A DNA stretch of 64,000 bases from Thermatribacter velox (GTDB taxonomy: Bacteria > Atribacterota > Atribacteria > Atribacterales > Thermatribacteraceae): assembly GCF_038396615.1 (NCBI RefSeq), contig NZ_CP121689.1:1376001-1440000 (forward strand), in the 5' to 3' direction. Position 1 is the stretch's first letter; every line of letters begins with the position of its first letter. The notes under the pieces were generated by a model. It was not told where the DNA came from, did not search any database, and was given only the letters and a program-made list of their open reading frames with translations. Made by a program: the position numbers and the translations under genes. Positions 1-8,909 of the stretch are shown piece after piece.

Positions 1-290
1 ATAAAAATGACTTTAACCCCTTTTTCCTTAAGTTCGGGACCGTATCGGTCTATACTTTCTTCAAAAAGCCTCAGCAGGGCCTGGACTTCACCAAGTGGTC
101 TTCTCCAATTTTCAGTAGAAAAAGAATAAAGCGTTAGGGAAACCAGCTTCTTTTCAGAACTTTTCGCTACAATGTCCCGAATAACCTCCACACCCTTACG
201 ATGGCCCTCTATACGAGGAAGCCCCCTTTTTTCCGCCCACCTGCCGTTTCCGTCCATAATTATCGCAATGTGCTTTAGTTCAGGGTTCAT
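1..290 (-). CDS. uppS: Undecaprenyl diphosphate synthase, 3-prime part cut by window edge
   Basis: Cis-prenyltransferase that makes the C55 lipid carrier for cell-wall synthesis. I translated the reverse strand by hand: about 96 N-terminal residues are visible. They contain the family signature HIAIIMDGNGRWA near the start, with the catalytic Asp and the diphosphate-binding loop, then GH..G and LTLYSFSTENWRRP. The start ATG (290-288) overlaps the TGA of frr as ATGA, so the two are translationally coupled. The gene runs off the left edge and its C-terminal half is not in the window. It is the last visible gene of the rpsB-tsf-pyrH-frr-uppS run, an order common in Firmicutes. Identity is clear; completeness cannot be judged. 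Confidence 0.93.
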   Translation of the reverse strand, partial: MNPELKHIAIIMDGNGRWAEKRGLPRIEGHRKGVEVIRDIVAKSSEKKLVSLTLYSFSTENWRRPLGEVQALLRLFEESIDRYGPELKEKGVKVIF

Positions 291-853
291 AGTTCCATTA
301 TTTCCTTCTCTTTACGTTCCCATAATCCCTCTATTTCGTTAATGTGTTCATCGGTGAGCTTCTGAACTTCAGCCTGGGCATGCTTGCTTTCGTCCTCAGA
401 TATTTCGCCTGCTTTTTCTAGCTTACGTATTTCTTCATTGGCTTCTCTACGCAAATTACGTATAGCCACTTTCGCGTCCTCGGCAATCTTTTTTGCCATT
501 TTCGCTATTTCTCTCCTTCGTTCCTCAGTGAGTGGAGGAACTGCAACTCTTATCACATCAGAATCCACTGCCGGATTAAAACCCAGCTCTGATTTCCATA
601 TTGCTTTCTCAATGGCTTTCAGAGAAGCTTTGTCCCAGGGCTGGATGAGTATGGTGCGGGCATCAGGGGTGGTAATGGATGCAATCTGCTTTAATTCGAC
701 TAACGTGCCGTAGTACTCGACCTGGACATTTTCCACCAGCGCTGGAGAAGCACGACCGGTTTTCACATGAGAGAGCTCTTCCTGGGCTACGCTCACTGCT
801 TGCTTCATCCTTTTTTTGATGTCTTTCAATAACTCTTTAACCTTGTCGAGCAT
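287..853 (-). CDS. frr: Ribosome recycling factor
   Basis: Acts with EF-G to split the post-termination ribosome. The 188-residue product matches the usual 185. It has the conserved VKTGRASP region near residue 32, [12 protein letters not shown], and the C-terminal helix with [14 protein letters not shown]. The frame opens nine codons earlier, but I place the start at ATG 853-851 because a strong GGGAGGGAGGAAG Shine-Dalgarno lies directly upstream and the shorter product fits the family. The start lies inside the end of pyrH (17-base overlap), and the stop overlaps the uppS start, so translation is probably coupled on both sides. Confidence 0.96.
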   Translation of the reverse strand: MLDKVKELLKDIKKRMKQAVSVAQEELSHVKTGRASPALVENVQVEYYGTLVELKQIASITTPDARTILIQPWDKASLKAIEKAIWKSELGFNPAVDSDVIRVAVPPLTEERRREIAKMAKKIAEDAKVAIRNLRREANEEIRKLEKAGEISEDESKHAQAEVQKLTDEHINEIEGLWERKEKEIMEL

Positions 854-1583
854 CTTCCTCCCTCCCAACAAAAGTTCCAATTTGGTGTCCGGTAACTATT
901 TTGACCAGACTATCCGGTTCACTAATACTGAACACAATAATGGGAATATTATTTTCCATGCACAGTGAAACTGCGGTAGAATCCATAACCTTGAGTCCCT
1001 TATTAAGGAGATCCAGATACTTCAATTTCTCAAACTTAATCGCGTTTTTGTGCAAAAGGGGATCAGCCTCGTAAATGCCATCCACTTTGGTAGCCTTTAA
1101 AACCGCTTCTGCTCGTATTTCAGCAGCTCGCAAGGCAGCGGCCGTATCGGTGGAAAAATATGGGTTGCCAGTGCCAGCTGCGAAAATAACGATTCTTCCT
1201 TTTTCAAGGTGCCGAATAGCTCGCCTTCTAATATAGGGTTCAGCGATGGCACGCATTTCAATTGCCGTCTGGACACGGGTGGGAACGCCCTTGCTTTCTA
1301 AGAAATCCTGAAAAGCAAGGGCGTTGATTACTGTGGCCAGCATGCCCATATAATCGGCAGTTACTCTACTGATGCCGTCTTTATCTGCAGAGCGCCCTCT
1401 AAAGATGTTGCCCCCACCTACCACTATGGCAACTTCTACTCCCAAATTTCTCACTTTGATTACTTCTTCGCTGAGATAATCAAGGAAACGGACATCAATA
1501 CCCCAGGAGAGAGCGCCAGCCAGCGCTTCTCCAGAAAGCTTTAAAAGAATTCTCTTAAAGCGTAATGAAGAATCACTGTTCAT
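837..1583 (-). CDS. pyrH: UMP kinase (uridylate kinase)
   Basis: Phosphorylates UMP to UDP; the bacterial hexameric amino-acid-kinase-fold type. The 248-residue product begins with [13 protein letters not shown], followed by the glycine loop [10 protein letters not shown] and, near residue 140, the substrate region [15 protein letters not shown], all diagnostic of PyrH. The frame extends upstream to a TTG at 1610, but ATG 1583 gives the normal length and overlaps the tsf stop by 11 bases. No ideal Shine-Dalgarno precedes it (GGTGAAGAGG runs straight into the ATG), so the exact start is less certain than the identity. Confidence 0.95.
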   Translation of the reverse strand: MNSDSSLRFKRILLKLSGEALAGALSWGIDVRFLDYLSEEVIKVRNLGVEVAIVVGGGNIFRGRSADKDGISRVTADYMGMLATVINALAFQDFLESKGVPTRVQTAIEMRAIAEPYIRRRAIRHLEKGRIVIFAAGTGNPYFSTDTAAALRAAEIRAEAVLKATKVDGIYEADPLLHKNAIKFEKLKYLDLLNKGLKVMDSTAVSLCMENNIPIIVFSISEPDSLVKIVTGHQIGTFVGREEDARQG

Positions 1584-2181
1584 CCTCTTCACCCAGCTTG
1601 AAGCGAACAAACCTCTTGACTACTATATTCTCACCCAATTTGGCTATCGCTTCAACTACCAGGTCTTTAATTTTTTTGTCTGGGTCTCTAATGTATTCCT
1701 GCTCTAACAGGCAGTTTTCTTCGTAAAACTTCTTCATCTTGCCTTCCACTATTTTCTGTTTTACATGATCCGGTTTGTTGCTCTCTTTGAGCTGTTCCCA
1801 GTAAATGTTCTCTTCCTGACGCTTTATTTCCTCAGGAACATCCTCAGGAGCAATCCAGCGGGGTGCCTGGGCAGCAATCTGCAGAGTAAGCTCCTTAACC
1901 AGCTTTTGGAATTCTTCCGTTCGGGCAACAAAGTCTGTTTCACAGTTGACCTCTACCAGCACACCGATTTTTCCATCGGTATGCACGTAAGAACCAATCA
2001 GCCCTTCCTTAGTCACACGACTCTGTTTTTTGGCTGCAGTTTCTATACCCTTTTTGCGTAGAATTTCACAAGCTTTTTCCAAATCACCACCGGACTCCTG
2101 CAGAGCTTTTTTACAATCCATTACACCGGCTCCGGTGCGCTTACGAAGTTCGTAAACTTCCTTTGCTCCTATCTCAACCAT
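1573..2181 (-). CDS. tsf: Elongation factor Ts, short form
   Basis: Guanine-nucleotide exchange factor for EF-Tu. At 202 residues it is the short type seen in Thermus-like and other lineages, rather than the about 280-residue E. coli form. The N-terminal UBA-like domain carries [17 protein letters not shown], followed by the core motif [16 protein letters not shown] that contacts EF-Tu. A GTG (2184) overlaps the rpsB stop and an ATG (2181) follows at once. I prefer the ATG because GGAGG sits 7 bases upstream of it. It lies directly behind rpsB, as in most bacteria. Confidence 0.96.
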   Translation of the reverse strand: MVEIGAKEVYELRKRTGAGVMDCKKALQESGGDLEKACEILRKKGIETAAKKQSRVTKEGLIGSYVHTDGKIGVLVEVNCETDFVARTEEFQKLVKELTLQIAAQAPRWIAPEDVPEEIKRQEENIYWEQLKESNKPDHVKQKIVEGKMKKFYEENCLLEQEYIRDPDKKIKDLVVEAIAKLGENIVVKRFVRFKLGEEDEQ

Positions 2182-3050
2182 CACTTATCCTCCTCACTGT
2201 TTATTTCTTCATCCTCTCCAATTTCCTCGAATTCTTCTTTCTGAAGTTCTTCGAGGATATCCACTGGTTCTTCAGAGACGGGAATCTCTTCCTCAGAAAC
2301 ACCTTCCTGAGCAACTTCCTCGGCTTGTGCAACCTCGCCTACTGGTGGAATTTCTTCTTTACCCTCTTGAGCCAGACGCCGACCCTCAAGCACTGCGTCA
2401 GCGATGATAGAGGCAAAAAGACGAATGGCTCGAATGGCATCGTCGTTGCCAGGAATTACGTAATCAATCTCGTCGGGGTCGCAATTGGTATCCACAATGG
2501 CAACTGTGGGTATGCCCATTCTCCGGGCCTCGAGAACCGCATTTCTTTCTCTGCGAGGATCAACAATAAAAACGCAGTCAGGAAGTCTTTCCATATCTTT
2601 GATACCGCTCAGGTACTTCTCAAGACGTGCTTTGCGCTTTCTGATGCGCATGACTTCCTTTTTGGGCAAACGCTCCATAATGCCCTGTTCTTCCATTGCT
2701 TCAAACCTTTTCAGTTTTTCTATACTACGGCGTATGGTTGCAAAATTAGTCAGCATTCCACCCAACCAGCGCTGGTTAACATAAAACATGCCACAACGGG
2801 TAGCTTCCTGCTGGATGGATTCCTGGGCTTGTTTTTTGGTGCCCACAAAAAGCACTATGCCACCTTCTTTGGTCAAATCCCGCACAAAGTTATAGGCTTT
2901 TTCGGTGAGCTCTACTGTTTTTTGAAGGTCGATGATGTAGATGTTGTTGCGCTCGGTGAAAATGTAAGGCTTCATTTTTGGGTTCCAGCGGCGGGTCTGG
3001 TGTCCAAAATGCACACCAGCTTCAAGAAGTTGTTTCATAGTAACAATCAC
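2181..3050 (-). CDS. rpsB: 30S ribosomal protein S2 with acidic C-terminal tail
   Basis: Small-subunit protein needed for S1 docking and initiation. The core is typical: [48 protein letters not shown] and VDPRRE. After residue about 230 there is a long tail of mostly Glu with Asp and Ser, roughly 60 residues, longer than in E. coli S2. I start at GTG 3050 (289 residues) because GGAGG is 8 bases upstream; ATG 3038, four codons later, is the alternative. The gene has its own promoter and a structured leader (3081-3191), so it opens a transcription unit rather than only receiving readthrough from hslU. Confidence 0.96.
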   Translation of the reverse strand: MIVTMKQLLEAGVHFGHQTRRWNPKMKPYIFTERNNIYIIDLQKTVELTEKAYNFVRDLTKEGGIVLFVGTKKQAQESIQQEATRCGMFYVNQRWLGGMLTNFATIRRSIEKLKRFEAMEEQGIMERLPKKEVMRIRKRKARLEKYLSGIKDMERLPDCVFIVDPRRERNAVLEARRMGIPTVAIVDTNCDPDEIDYVIPGNDDAIRAIRLFASIIADAVLEGRRLAQEGKEEIPPVGEVAQAEEVAQEGVSEEEIPVSEEPVDILEELQKEEFEEIGEDEEINSEEDK

Positions 3051-3080
3051 TGAATATACCTCCTTCCGGTTCTTTCCTCT

Positions 3081-3130
3081 GTGGAGTAAACTCATTCTCC
3101 AGAACTGGAGAACACCGGTTCACACTCCAC
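3081..3130 (-). promoter_or_regulatory. Nested hairpin in the rpsB 5-prime leader
   Basis: Read on the minus strand, bases 3130-3124 (GTGGAGT) pair with 3087-3081 (ACTCCAC) as an outer 7-bp stem. Inside it, 3112-3105 (TTCTCCAG) pairs with 3102-3095 (CTGGAGAA) around a very small loop, leaving an internal loop of 11 and 7 bases. Both stems are perfect. The structure lies between the promoter at 3162-3191 and the rpsB Shine-Dalgarno. Feedback by S2 or EF-Ts on their own mRNA leader is known in other bacteria; that this hairpin is such a site is my inference. Confidence 0.5.
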
Positions 3131-3161
3131 AAGCGTTTTGGCTTCAAAAACAGCCTTGGTA

Positions 3162-3191
3162 AGTATAGCACGGCTGGGGAAAAGTTTGCAA
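3162..3191 (-). promoter_or_regulatory. Probable housekeeping promoter for rpsB-tsf-pyrH-frr-uppS
   Basis: On the minus strand the -35 TTGCAA (3191-3186) and -10 TATACT (3167-3162) are separated by 18 bases, a good match to the sigma-70/SigA consensus. It sits in the only sizeable gap (about 150 bases) between hslU and rpsB. No rho-independent terminator for hslU is visible in front of it, so readthrough is also possible. Confidence 0.6.
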
Positions 3192-3203
3192 CAAGTGCAT
3201 CGA

Positions 3204-4595
3204 TTAAAGTATATAGCGAGCTACATCCTCGTCCTTCAGTACATCTTCAAGTTGTGCGATTACATAGTCTTTATCAATTACTAACCGCTGTCCCTTAAGT
3301 CGAGGAGCGTTGAAAGAGACCTCCTGGAGTACCCGTTCCATGACCGTGTGTAATCGTCTTGCGCCGATGTTTTCCATTTTCTGGTTTAAACGATAAGAAA
3401 TGGCTGCTATCTCACGCAGGGCTTCTTCAGTGAATTCGAGTTCCACCCCTTCGGTAGCCAGTAAGGCTTTGTACTGTTTGACCAGAGAATTGTAGGGTTC
3501 AATCAAAATGCGATAAAGGTCTTCTTCAGAAAGGGGCGAAAGTTCTACCCTGATGGGAAATCGCCCCTGAAGCTCGGGCAAAAGGTCGGAAGGTTTAGCC
3601 TGGGAAAACGCACCAGCCGCTATAAACAAAATATGGTTGGTTCTGACTGGACCGTGCTTAGTAAGCACCGTTGACCCTTCCACAATAGGCAAAAGGTCCC
3701 TCTGAACTCCACCTCGCGAAACGTCGGGGCCATGCGTATCACGACCTGCAGGAGAAGCAATCTTGTCGATTTCATCGATAAAAACAATACCACTTTCTTC
3801 CACACGGCGTATTGCTTCTGCAGTGACCTCTTCCATATCAATCAGTCTTTGTGCCTCCTGGTTAAAGAGAATTTCTCTGGCATCTTTGACTTTCACCCTC
3901 TTTCTTCTTTTGCGAGGTGGAAACATACTGCCAAACATATCTCTGAGATCTATACCCAGCATTTCCACTCCCGATGAGGCAATCACCTCTACTGGTGAAG
4001 AGCTTTCTTCCACTTCTATCTCTATAATCCTTTCATCGAGCTCACCTTTGCGAAGTTTGTCTCTAAGCTTTTCTCTGGTGCGCTGCAGAGATGATGAAGC
4101 TGTTGGCCACACCACGTCTACGTGCGGTGACTCTGAAGAGGTTGCTTCTTCATCAAAATAAATTTCGCTACTACTTTTGGAAAGCAGAGCATCAAGAATT
4201 CGTTCTTCCACCAATTCCCTTATTCTTTTTTCCTGGTTTTGAATCCGCTCACTCTTAACCATTCTAATTGCAAGCTCGGTCAGGTCTCGAATAATGGACT
4301 CCACATCCTTACCCACGTATCCTACCTCGGTGAACTTGGTGGCCTCAACCTTGATAAAGGGAGCCGCCGTGAGCCGAGCAATACGGCGAGCTATTTCGGT
4401 TTTACCAACACCAGTTGGTCCAATCATGATGATGTTCTTGGGGGTGATTTCTTCAGCAATATCGGGAGGAAGTTTGCGACGTCTTATTCGGTTGCGTAAA
4501 GCAATAGCCACGCTCTTTTTCGCTGCTTCCTGACCCACAATGTACTTGTCGAGCTCTTTAACAATCTCTTCAGGAGTCAGGTACTCGTCTATCAT
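3204..4595 (-). CDS. hslU: ATP-dependent protease ATPase subunit HslU
   Basis: Hexameric AAA+ unfoldase that feeds substrates to the HslV peptidase. The 463-residue product has Walker A GPTGVGKT at 59-66, the substrate pore motif GYVG near 92-95, a low-complexity Ser- and charge-rich insertion (about 125-245) that is the I domain, and Walker [11 protein letters not shown] at 271-280. The C-terminus ends in RYIL, the short hydrophobic tail that docks into HslV and activates it. The ATG start lies 12 bases after the hslV stop, so the two form one operon with xerC upstream, as in the cod operon of Bacillus, but without a codY gene. Confidence 0.97.
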   Translation of the reverse strand: MIDEYLTPEEIVKELDKYIVGQEAAKKSVAIALRNRIRRRKLPPDIAEEITPKNIIMIGPTGVGKTEIARRIARLTAAPFIKVEATKFTEVGYVGKDVESIIRDLTELAIRMVKSERIQNQEKRIRELVEERILDALLSKSSSEIYFDEEATSSESPHVDVVWPTASSSLQRTREKLRDKLRKGELDERIIEIEVEESSSPVEVIASSGVEMLGIDLRDMFGSMFPPRKRRKRVKVKDAREILFNQEAQRLIDMEEVTAEAIRRVEESGIVFIDEIDKIASPAGRDTHGPDVSRGGVQRDLLPIVEGSTVLTKHGPVRTNHILFIAAGAFSQAKPSDLLPELQGRFPIRVELSPLSEEDLYRILIEPYNSLVKQYKALLATEGVELEFTEEALREIAAISYRLNQKMENIGARRLHTVMERVLQEVSFNAPRLKGQRLVIDKDYVIAQLEDVLKDEDVARYIL

Positions 4596-4607
4596 CGTAT
4601 AGCCTCC

Positions 4608-5144
4608 TTAAAGTTTCTCAAGTGTTAACTGCTGGTTGGTGTAAATGCATATCTCCGAAGCTATTTTTAGAGATTCTTCCACTACTTTTTCTGGTGGAAG
4701 GTCAGTGTTGCGGAGCAGTGCCTTAGCAGCAGCAAGGGCGTAATTGCCTCCTGAACCAATTGCTGCAACCGGCTCGTCAGGTTCTATGACATCGCCGCGT
4801 CCAGAAATAATGAGAATATGTGAACTATCCATTGCCAGAAGCAATGCATCGAGATGCCGCAGTACCCTGTCCGTTCTCCACAGTTTGGCAAGCTCAATAG
4901 CCGCTCGGGGCAAATTGCCGCTATAGGTGTTCAACTTTTCTTCAAAGCGTTCCAGAAGAGCCAGGCAGTCAGCCCCGCTACCAGCAAAACCTACCAGAAC
5001 TTTGCCCTCCAGGAGGCGGCGAATTTTGCGAGCTCCATGCTTCAACACAGCCTCGTTAAATGTGACCTGCCCGTCACAGCCCATGGCTCCTTTACCCTCT
5101 TTCAACACAGCGATGACCGTAGTCCCATGAAAATTTTGGTTCAA
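4608..5144 (-). CDS. hslV: ATP-dependent protease peptidase subunit HslV
   Basis: Threonine-type peptidase forming the double hexamer of the HslUV protease. The product is 178 residues. The sequence MNQNFHGTTVIAV places the catalytic Thr behind a short pre-sequence, as in the Firmicutes form, so processing before the Thr pair is expected. Further signatures are DGQVTF, the Lys of ARKIRR, FAGSGADC and GSGGNYALAAAKAL. The start is a TTG (5144) overlapping the xerC stop as TTGA, with AGGAAA just upstream; there is no in-frame ATG nearby, so the rare start looks real. The usual Ser/Gly-Gly before DGQVT is Gly-Cys here. Confidence 0.95.
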   Translation of the reverse strand: MNQNFHGTTVIAVLKEGKGAMGCDGQVTFNEAVLKHGARKIRRLLEGKVLVGFAGSGADCLALLERFEEKLNTYSGNLPRAAIELAKLWRTDRVLRHLDALLLAMDSSHILIISGRGDVIEPDEPVAAIGSGGNYALAAAKALLRNTDLPPEKVVEESLKIASEICIYTNQQLTLEKL

Positions 5145-6064
5145 TTTCCTCGCCTCCCAGAATGAGGATGGGTGAGATCATACACTCTACGCATCCTCTC
5201 CCAATCTATGTGGGTATAAATTTGTGTGGTGGAAAGACTGGCATGGCCAAGCATTTCCTGCACTACTCTCAACTCACCACCACCAGCCAGGAAATGCGTC
5301 GCAAAAGTATGTCTTAGAGTATGTGGAGAAACTTTTTTCTCCAATATGCCGGCTTCTTTCAAAACCCGCTCGAATATTTTTCTTATACCTCGGGTACTCA
5401 ATTTTCCTCCTCGGCGGTTTACAAAAAAGTATCCTTCTTTATCTTCAAAAAGCCCTCTGAACACTTGGTATTCCTGCAGTGCCTGACGAGCGCTTTCGTT
5501 AAAAGGCACAATCCTTTCTCGCTTGCCCTTCCCGTGTACTCTCACCAGGCGGTTATGCAAGTCAACATTTTCTCTTTTTAAGTCTGCCAGTTCGCTGACT
5601 CGAAGGCCGCTGGCATAAAAGAGTTCGAAAACTGCCCAGTTACGAGCATTAAGAAAACATTTATTCTCGAGGTACTTCTTTTTCAAGAACGATAACAGTT
5701 TATCGATTTCTGAAAGCGTTAAAAAAGCTGGTAACTTCTTTTCGGTTTTGATGCCACCCACTTCCTGTGCAGGATTGAAAGGTACCAGCTCCCTCTTTTT
5801 CAGAAAACGATAAAACGTTCTCAGAGCGGAGAGTCTATTTTGTTGCGAAACTCTGCTCAGTCCATTTTGGACCTTGAGGTGAACCAGAAAGGAACTGATT
5901 TCTTCCGGAGTGACCTCCAACAAGTTTTTCTTTCTGCCTTGTAAAAAAAGAGCAAATTGTTCAACTACTCGCCGGTAATTCTCAACAGTGTGCGACGAAT
6001 AGCCGCGCTCCGCTTCAAGGTACTGGGTAAAAGCCTTTATAAAATCATTTTCTTTGTAGTTCAA
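5141..6064 (-). CDS. xerC: Tyrosine recombinase XerC
   Basis: Site-specific recombinase that resolves chromosome dimers at dif. The 307-residue product has the N-terminal SAM-like core-binding domain (about 5-95) and the catalytic domain with the full active-site set: Arg155 (GLRVSEL), Lys near 179 (HGKGKRER), His248 and Arg251 (HTLRHTFATH), His274 (LGHASLSTTQ) and the nucleophile Tyr283 (IYTH). The start is TTG 6064, inside the end of der; no in-frame ATG precedes the first domain. Its place directly upstream of hslVU matches the chromosomal XerC/CodV of Firmicutes, not a mobile integrase. No dif-like site was identified in the window. Confidence 0.92.
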   Translation of the reverse strand: MNYKENDFIKAFTQYLEAERGYSSHTVENYRRVVEQFALFLQGRKKNLLEVTPEEISSFLVHLKVQNGLSRVSQQNRLSALRTFYRFLKKRELVPFNPAQEVGGIKTEKKLPAFLTLSEIDKLLSFLKKKYLENKCFLNARNWAVFELFYASGLRVSELADLKRENVDLHNRLVRVHGKGKRERIVPFNESARQALQEYQVFRGLFEDKEGYFFVNRRGGKLSTRGIRKIFERVLKEAGILEKKVSPHTLRHTFATHFLAGGGELRVVQEMLGHASLSTTQIYTHIDWERMRRVYDLTHPHSGRRGN

Positions 6065-7385
6065 CGTCCAGCGGCACCCCTTCCCAGTTGAGCCTTCGCC
6101 TTAATGCTTGTTCCACGATTTTGGCAACTCTCTTTTTCGTTTCCTCGTCCATGGAGTTAGTATAAACACGTATGCAAGGGGGAGCAATACGGGTTTGGGT
6201 TGCGTAGTAGAGCTTGCTCCTTTCAGGCAAAAAACCTTTTGTCTTGAGTTCACTCAGTTCCTGTTGCAGAATCTCGTTGAGAACACTGGTTTTGACTCGC
6301 TGATGATAACGAGTAATTATACCAGCCAGGGCCGCAAAAATTTTTTCCCTAATACTGGTGTCCAGTGCTGAGCCTATCAGGAAGCTTGCATAATGGAGAA
6401 AGCTCAGGTCACGACGAGCCCACTCTTCAATCCTGGCCTGGGGGAAACCGGGATTAAGCTTTTGCACCAGGTCCCATTTGTTCAGGAAAACCAGGCAGCA
6501 TTTTTTGTGTTCAGCAACCTGAGCGGCAATTCTCTTATCCTGGCGAGTAACCCCGCTCAGGGGGTCAATCACCAGGATACACAAGTCAGCTTCCTCCAGG
6601 GCGTGCTGAGCCCTGGTCTGCGCATAAAAAGAAACTGCGTCTTGAAGGCGGGCCTTTCGTATCAGTCCCGCCGTATCAATCAGCTGGTAATGACCAAAGG
6701 GAGTATCAACGGCTATGGTGACAGCATCTCTGGTGGTTCCCGGTACATCGCTAACGATACAGCGCTCCCGACCAAAAAGCAAGTTGCACAAAGTGGACTT
6801 GCCCACATTGGGTTTCCCAAGCACTACTACTTTAGACCGTTGCGGTGAGGTTGCTAATTTGCCCTCAGAAACCACTTCTTTCAGGATTTCACCTACTACT
6901 TCCTTGAGGCGTCTTATTCCATCACCGTGCAATGCAGATACTTGTAACATGTTCTCAACACCCAGGCTGAAAAAGTCAGCAGGCGGAACTTCGTGGGTCA
7001 TTCCCTCCCTTTTGTTGATTACGAGCAGTAGTCGCTTTCCCAGGCGGCGCAGACGAGCAAGCAACTCCTGTTCAGGAAGGGTGAGAGATGCTCTTCCATC
7101 AACCACAAACATCACCAGGTCAGCTTCCTCGATAATCTCCCAAGCTTTTCTTTCAACCGCACTCTGAAGAGGCTCCTGAGGGTTAAATTCAATACCTCCG
7201 GTATCCACAACCCTGGCTTCTATATCCTGAAAATCAACAATCTCTTCCAAAAAATCTCTGGTTACCCCTGGTGTAGGGTCCACGATGGCTATTCTCTTTT
7301 TTGCCAAGCGATTAAACAGGGTGGATTTCCCAACGTTGGTCCTTCCCACTATTGCAACCAGCGGTTGCTTTTTGCCCTCGTTCAT
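6045..7385 (-). CDS. der: Ribosome-assembly GTPase Der (EngA)
   Basis: Double-GTPase factor for 50S maturation. The 446-residue product has two G domains (GRTNVGKS at 14-21 and GKPNVGKS near 190) and a KH-like C-terminal domain. The second domain has canonical DTAG and NKWD. In the first domain the base-specificity motif reads NKRE instead of NKxD, an oddity worth checking. The frame opens at a TTG 36 bases earlier, but ATG 7385 gives the usual length and lies one base after the ispH stop codon, with GGTGAG upstream. It continues the cmk-ispH-der run. Confidence 0.95.
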   Translation of the reverse strand: MNEGKKQPLVAIVGRTNVGKSTLFNRLAKKRIAIVDPTPGVTRDFLEEIVDFQDIEARVVDTGGIEFNPQEPLQSAVERKAWEIIEEADLVMFVVDGRASLTLPEQELLARLRRLGKRLLLVINKREGMTHEVPPADFFSLGVENMLQVSALHGDGIRRLKEVVGEILKEVVSEGKLATSPQRSKVVVLGKPNVGKSTLCNLLFGRERCIVSDVPGTTRDAVTIAVDTPFGHYQLIDTAGLIRKARLQDAVSFYAQTRAQHALEEADLCILVIDPLSGVTRQDKRIAAQVAEHKKCCLVFLNKWDLVQKLNPGFPQARIEEWARRDLSFLHYASFLIGSALDTSIREKIFAALAGIITRYHQRVKTSVLNEILQQELSELKTKGFLPERSKLYYATQTRIAPPCIRVYTNSMDEETKKRVAKIVEQALRRRLNWEGVPLDVELQRK

Positions 7386-7386
7386 T

Positions 7387-8262
7387 TTACTCACCAGCTT
7401 CTGTCTGAAGGCGTTTTCCAACCTCCTCCACTATAGCCCAAGGAGTGGAAGCACCACTTACCAGCAAAATCTCACCTTCGAGCTGAGGCAAGGAGGAAAG
7501 CTCTTCTGCAGTTTCAATCCAGAAGACTTTAGCTCCTTTCTGCTGTGCCAGAAGGAACAGTGCCCGGGTGTTAGCGCTGTTTTTGCCTCCTACCACTATT
7601 ACCACATCGATTTTTCTTTTGTGTATCGTTTCCAGGAGTTCTTGCTGTCTCTCTTCGGTTTCTGGACAAAGAGTATAAGCAACTTGAAGCATAACGTCTG
7701 AAAAGCGTCTTTTGAACCACAACTTGAACTCATCCACCACAAACCTGGGAAGCGTGGTCTGTTCCACCAATCCAACGGAGTGCCACTGTTCCAACCATTG
7801 CGCCATATTTTCCCATTCTTCAGGATTTTTGCTGCAGACCACCACTTCGGGTTTAAGATAACTGAGCAAAGCTTCAACCTCCGGGTGTTGTAAATCTCCC
7901 AGAACAACCAGGCCTTCGTTTGCTTTTTGCATTCTTTGAGCCAGAAAACGTGCCTTCCTGACTCGTGGGCAGGTAGTGTCCACAACTTTTGCTCCTTTTG
8001 CTTTTAAGATTTCAAGATCTTCTTTTTTGATGCCGTGGGAGCGAGTAACTACTATTGCTCCCGAAGGGATATCCAGGAGATTATCAACAACCAGCGCTCC
8101 CTTGTTGATTAAAAACTCCATAACCTGCCGATTGTGGACCAGTTCCCCAAGCAAAAAAACCGGCTTCTGATTGTCCTCTAAAGCTTGGAGAGCCTTCCGA
8201 AAAGCCCTCTCCACACCAGGGCAAAATCCAGCTTTCTTAGCTATCAACACCTTCTTACTCAT
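7387..8262 (-). CDS. ispH: 4-hydroxy-3-methylbut-2-enyl diphosphate reductase
   Basis: Last enzyme of the MEP isoprenoid pathway; converts HMBPP to IPP and DMAPP using an oxygen-sensitive iron-sulfur cluster. The 291-residue product has the three cluster cysteines, Cys14 (GFCPGV), Cys98 (DTTCPR) and Cys199 (YTLCPETEERQQ), plus the substrate-binding ELVHN and GGKNSANT motifs. The ATG overlaps the cmk stop as ATGA. It is not fused to an S1 domain; the S1 protein lies separately near 50 kb. Together with ispA and uppS in this window it supplies the C55 carrier lipid. Confidence 0.96.
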   Translation of the reverse strand: MSKKVLIAKKAGFCPGVERAFRKALQALEDNQKPVFLLGELVHNRQVMEFLINKGALVVDNLLDIPSGAIVVTRSHGIKKEDLEILKAKGAKVVDTTCPRVRKARFLAQRMQKANEGLVVLGDLQHPEVEALLSYLKPEVVVCSKNPEEWENMAQWLEQWHSVGLVEQTTLPRFVVDEFKLWFKRRFSDVMLQVAYTLCPETEERQQELLETIHKRKIDVVIVVGGKNSANTRALFLLAQQKGAKVFWIETAEELSSLPQLEGEILLVSGASTPWAIVEEVGKRLQTEAGE

Positions 8263-8909
8263 TGTCGCACCAGATTATAGATCAGGTCCACCACCTGCTC
8301 TTTGCTCAAGAATGAGGAGTCTATTAATAAAGCCCCCTCGGGCATCTTGAGGGGTGCTTCGCTGCGATTAGAATCAATGTAATCTCGCTCCAAAATATTC
8401 CTCAAGACCAGTTTGTAATCTATTTTTTGTCCTCGCTCTTTAAGCTGTAACCATCTTCTCCGGGCTCGGATTTCAGGGGAAGCAGTAAGGAAAATTTTCA
8501 AATCGGCATCCGGCAAGATAACTGTACCAATGTCTCTACCCTCGGTTACGGAAGGACGTGAAAGGGCCAGATTGCGCTGTTTGGTTCTTAAGAACCGACG
8601 CACTTCTTTCAAGGCAGCTACCGGAGAGACCATCTGGTCCACCAAGGGGGTTCGAATTTCCCGGGTTACCTCTTTTCCGTTGAGGAATACCCTGCCTTCT
8701 TCGGTGAGCTCGATTTCGACTTCATCAAGCAGTTTCTGCACCAATTTCTGGTTTTGAATGTCCACTCCCCTGAGAATCAGGAAGAGAGTCACCGCTCTAT
8801 ACATTGCACCGGTATCTACGTAGAGATAACCCAGTCTTGCCGCTAACTCAGAAGCTACCGTACTTTTACCAGCTCCTGCTGGACCGTCTATGGCAATTGT
8901 CTTTTTCAT
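8259..8909 (-). CDS. cmk: Cytidylate kinase
   Basis: Phosphorylates CMP and dCMP. The 216-residue product carries Walker A GPAGAGKST at 9-17, the YVDTGAMYRA motif, GRDIGTVILPDADLKIFLTAS with the NMP-binding Arg-Asp, and RAxRRW. The start ATG overlaps the aroA stop as ATGA and its own stop overlaps ispH, so aroA-cmk-ispH are coupled. In many Firmicutes a plsC gene lies between cmk and ispH; it is absent here. Confidence 0.96.
   Translation of the reverse strand: MKKTIAIDGPAGAGKSTVASELAARLGYLYVDTGAMYRAVTLFLILRGVDIQNQKLVQKLLDEVEIELTEEGRVFLNGKEVTREIRTPLVDQMVSPVAALKEVRRFLRTKQRNLALSRPSVTEGRDIGTVILPDADLKIFLTASPEIRARRRWLQLKERGQKIDYKLVLRNILERDYIDSNRSEAPLKMPEGALLIDSSFLSKEQVVDLIYNLVRQ

Noticed and set aside
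2163-3053. Plus-strand open frame of 296 codons
   Set aside because: It is the antisense shadow of rpsB, has no recognisable motif and no ribosome-binding site.
5141-6064. Mobile-element integrase
   Set aside because: The recombinase sits in the conserved xerC-hslV-hslU context without attachment repeats or phage genes, so it is chromosomal XerC.
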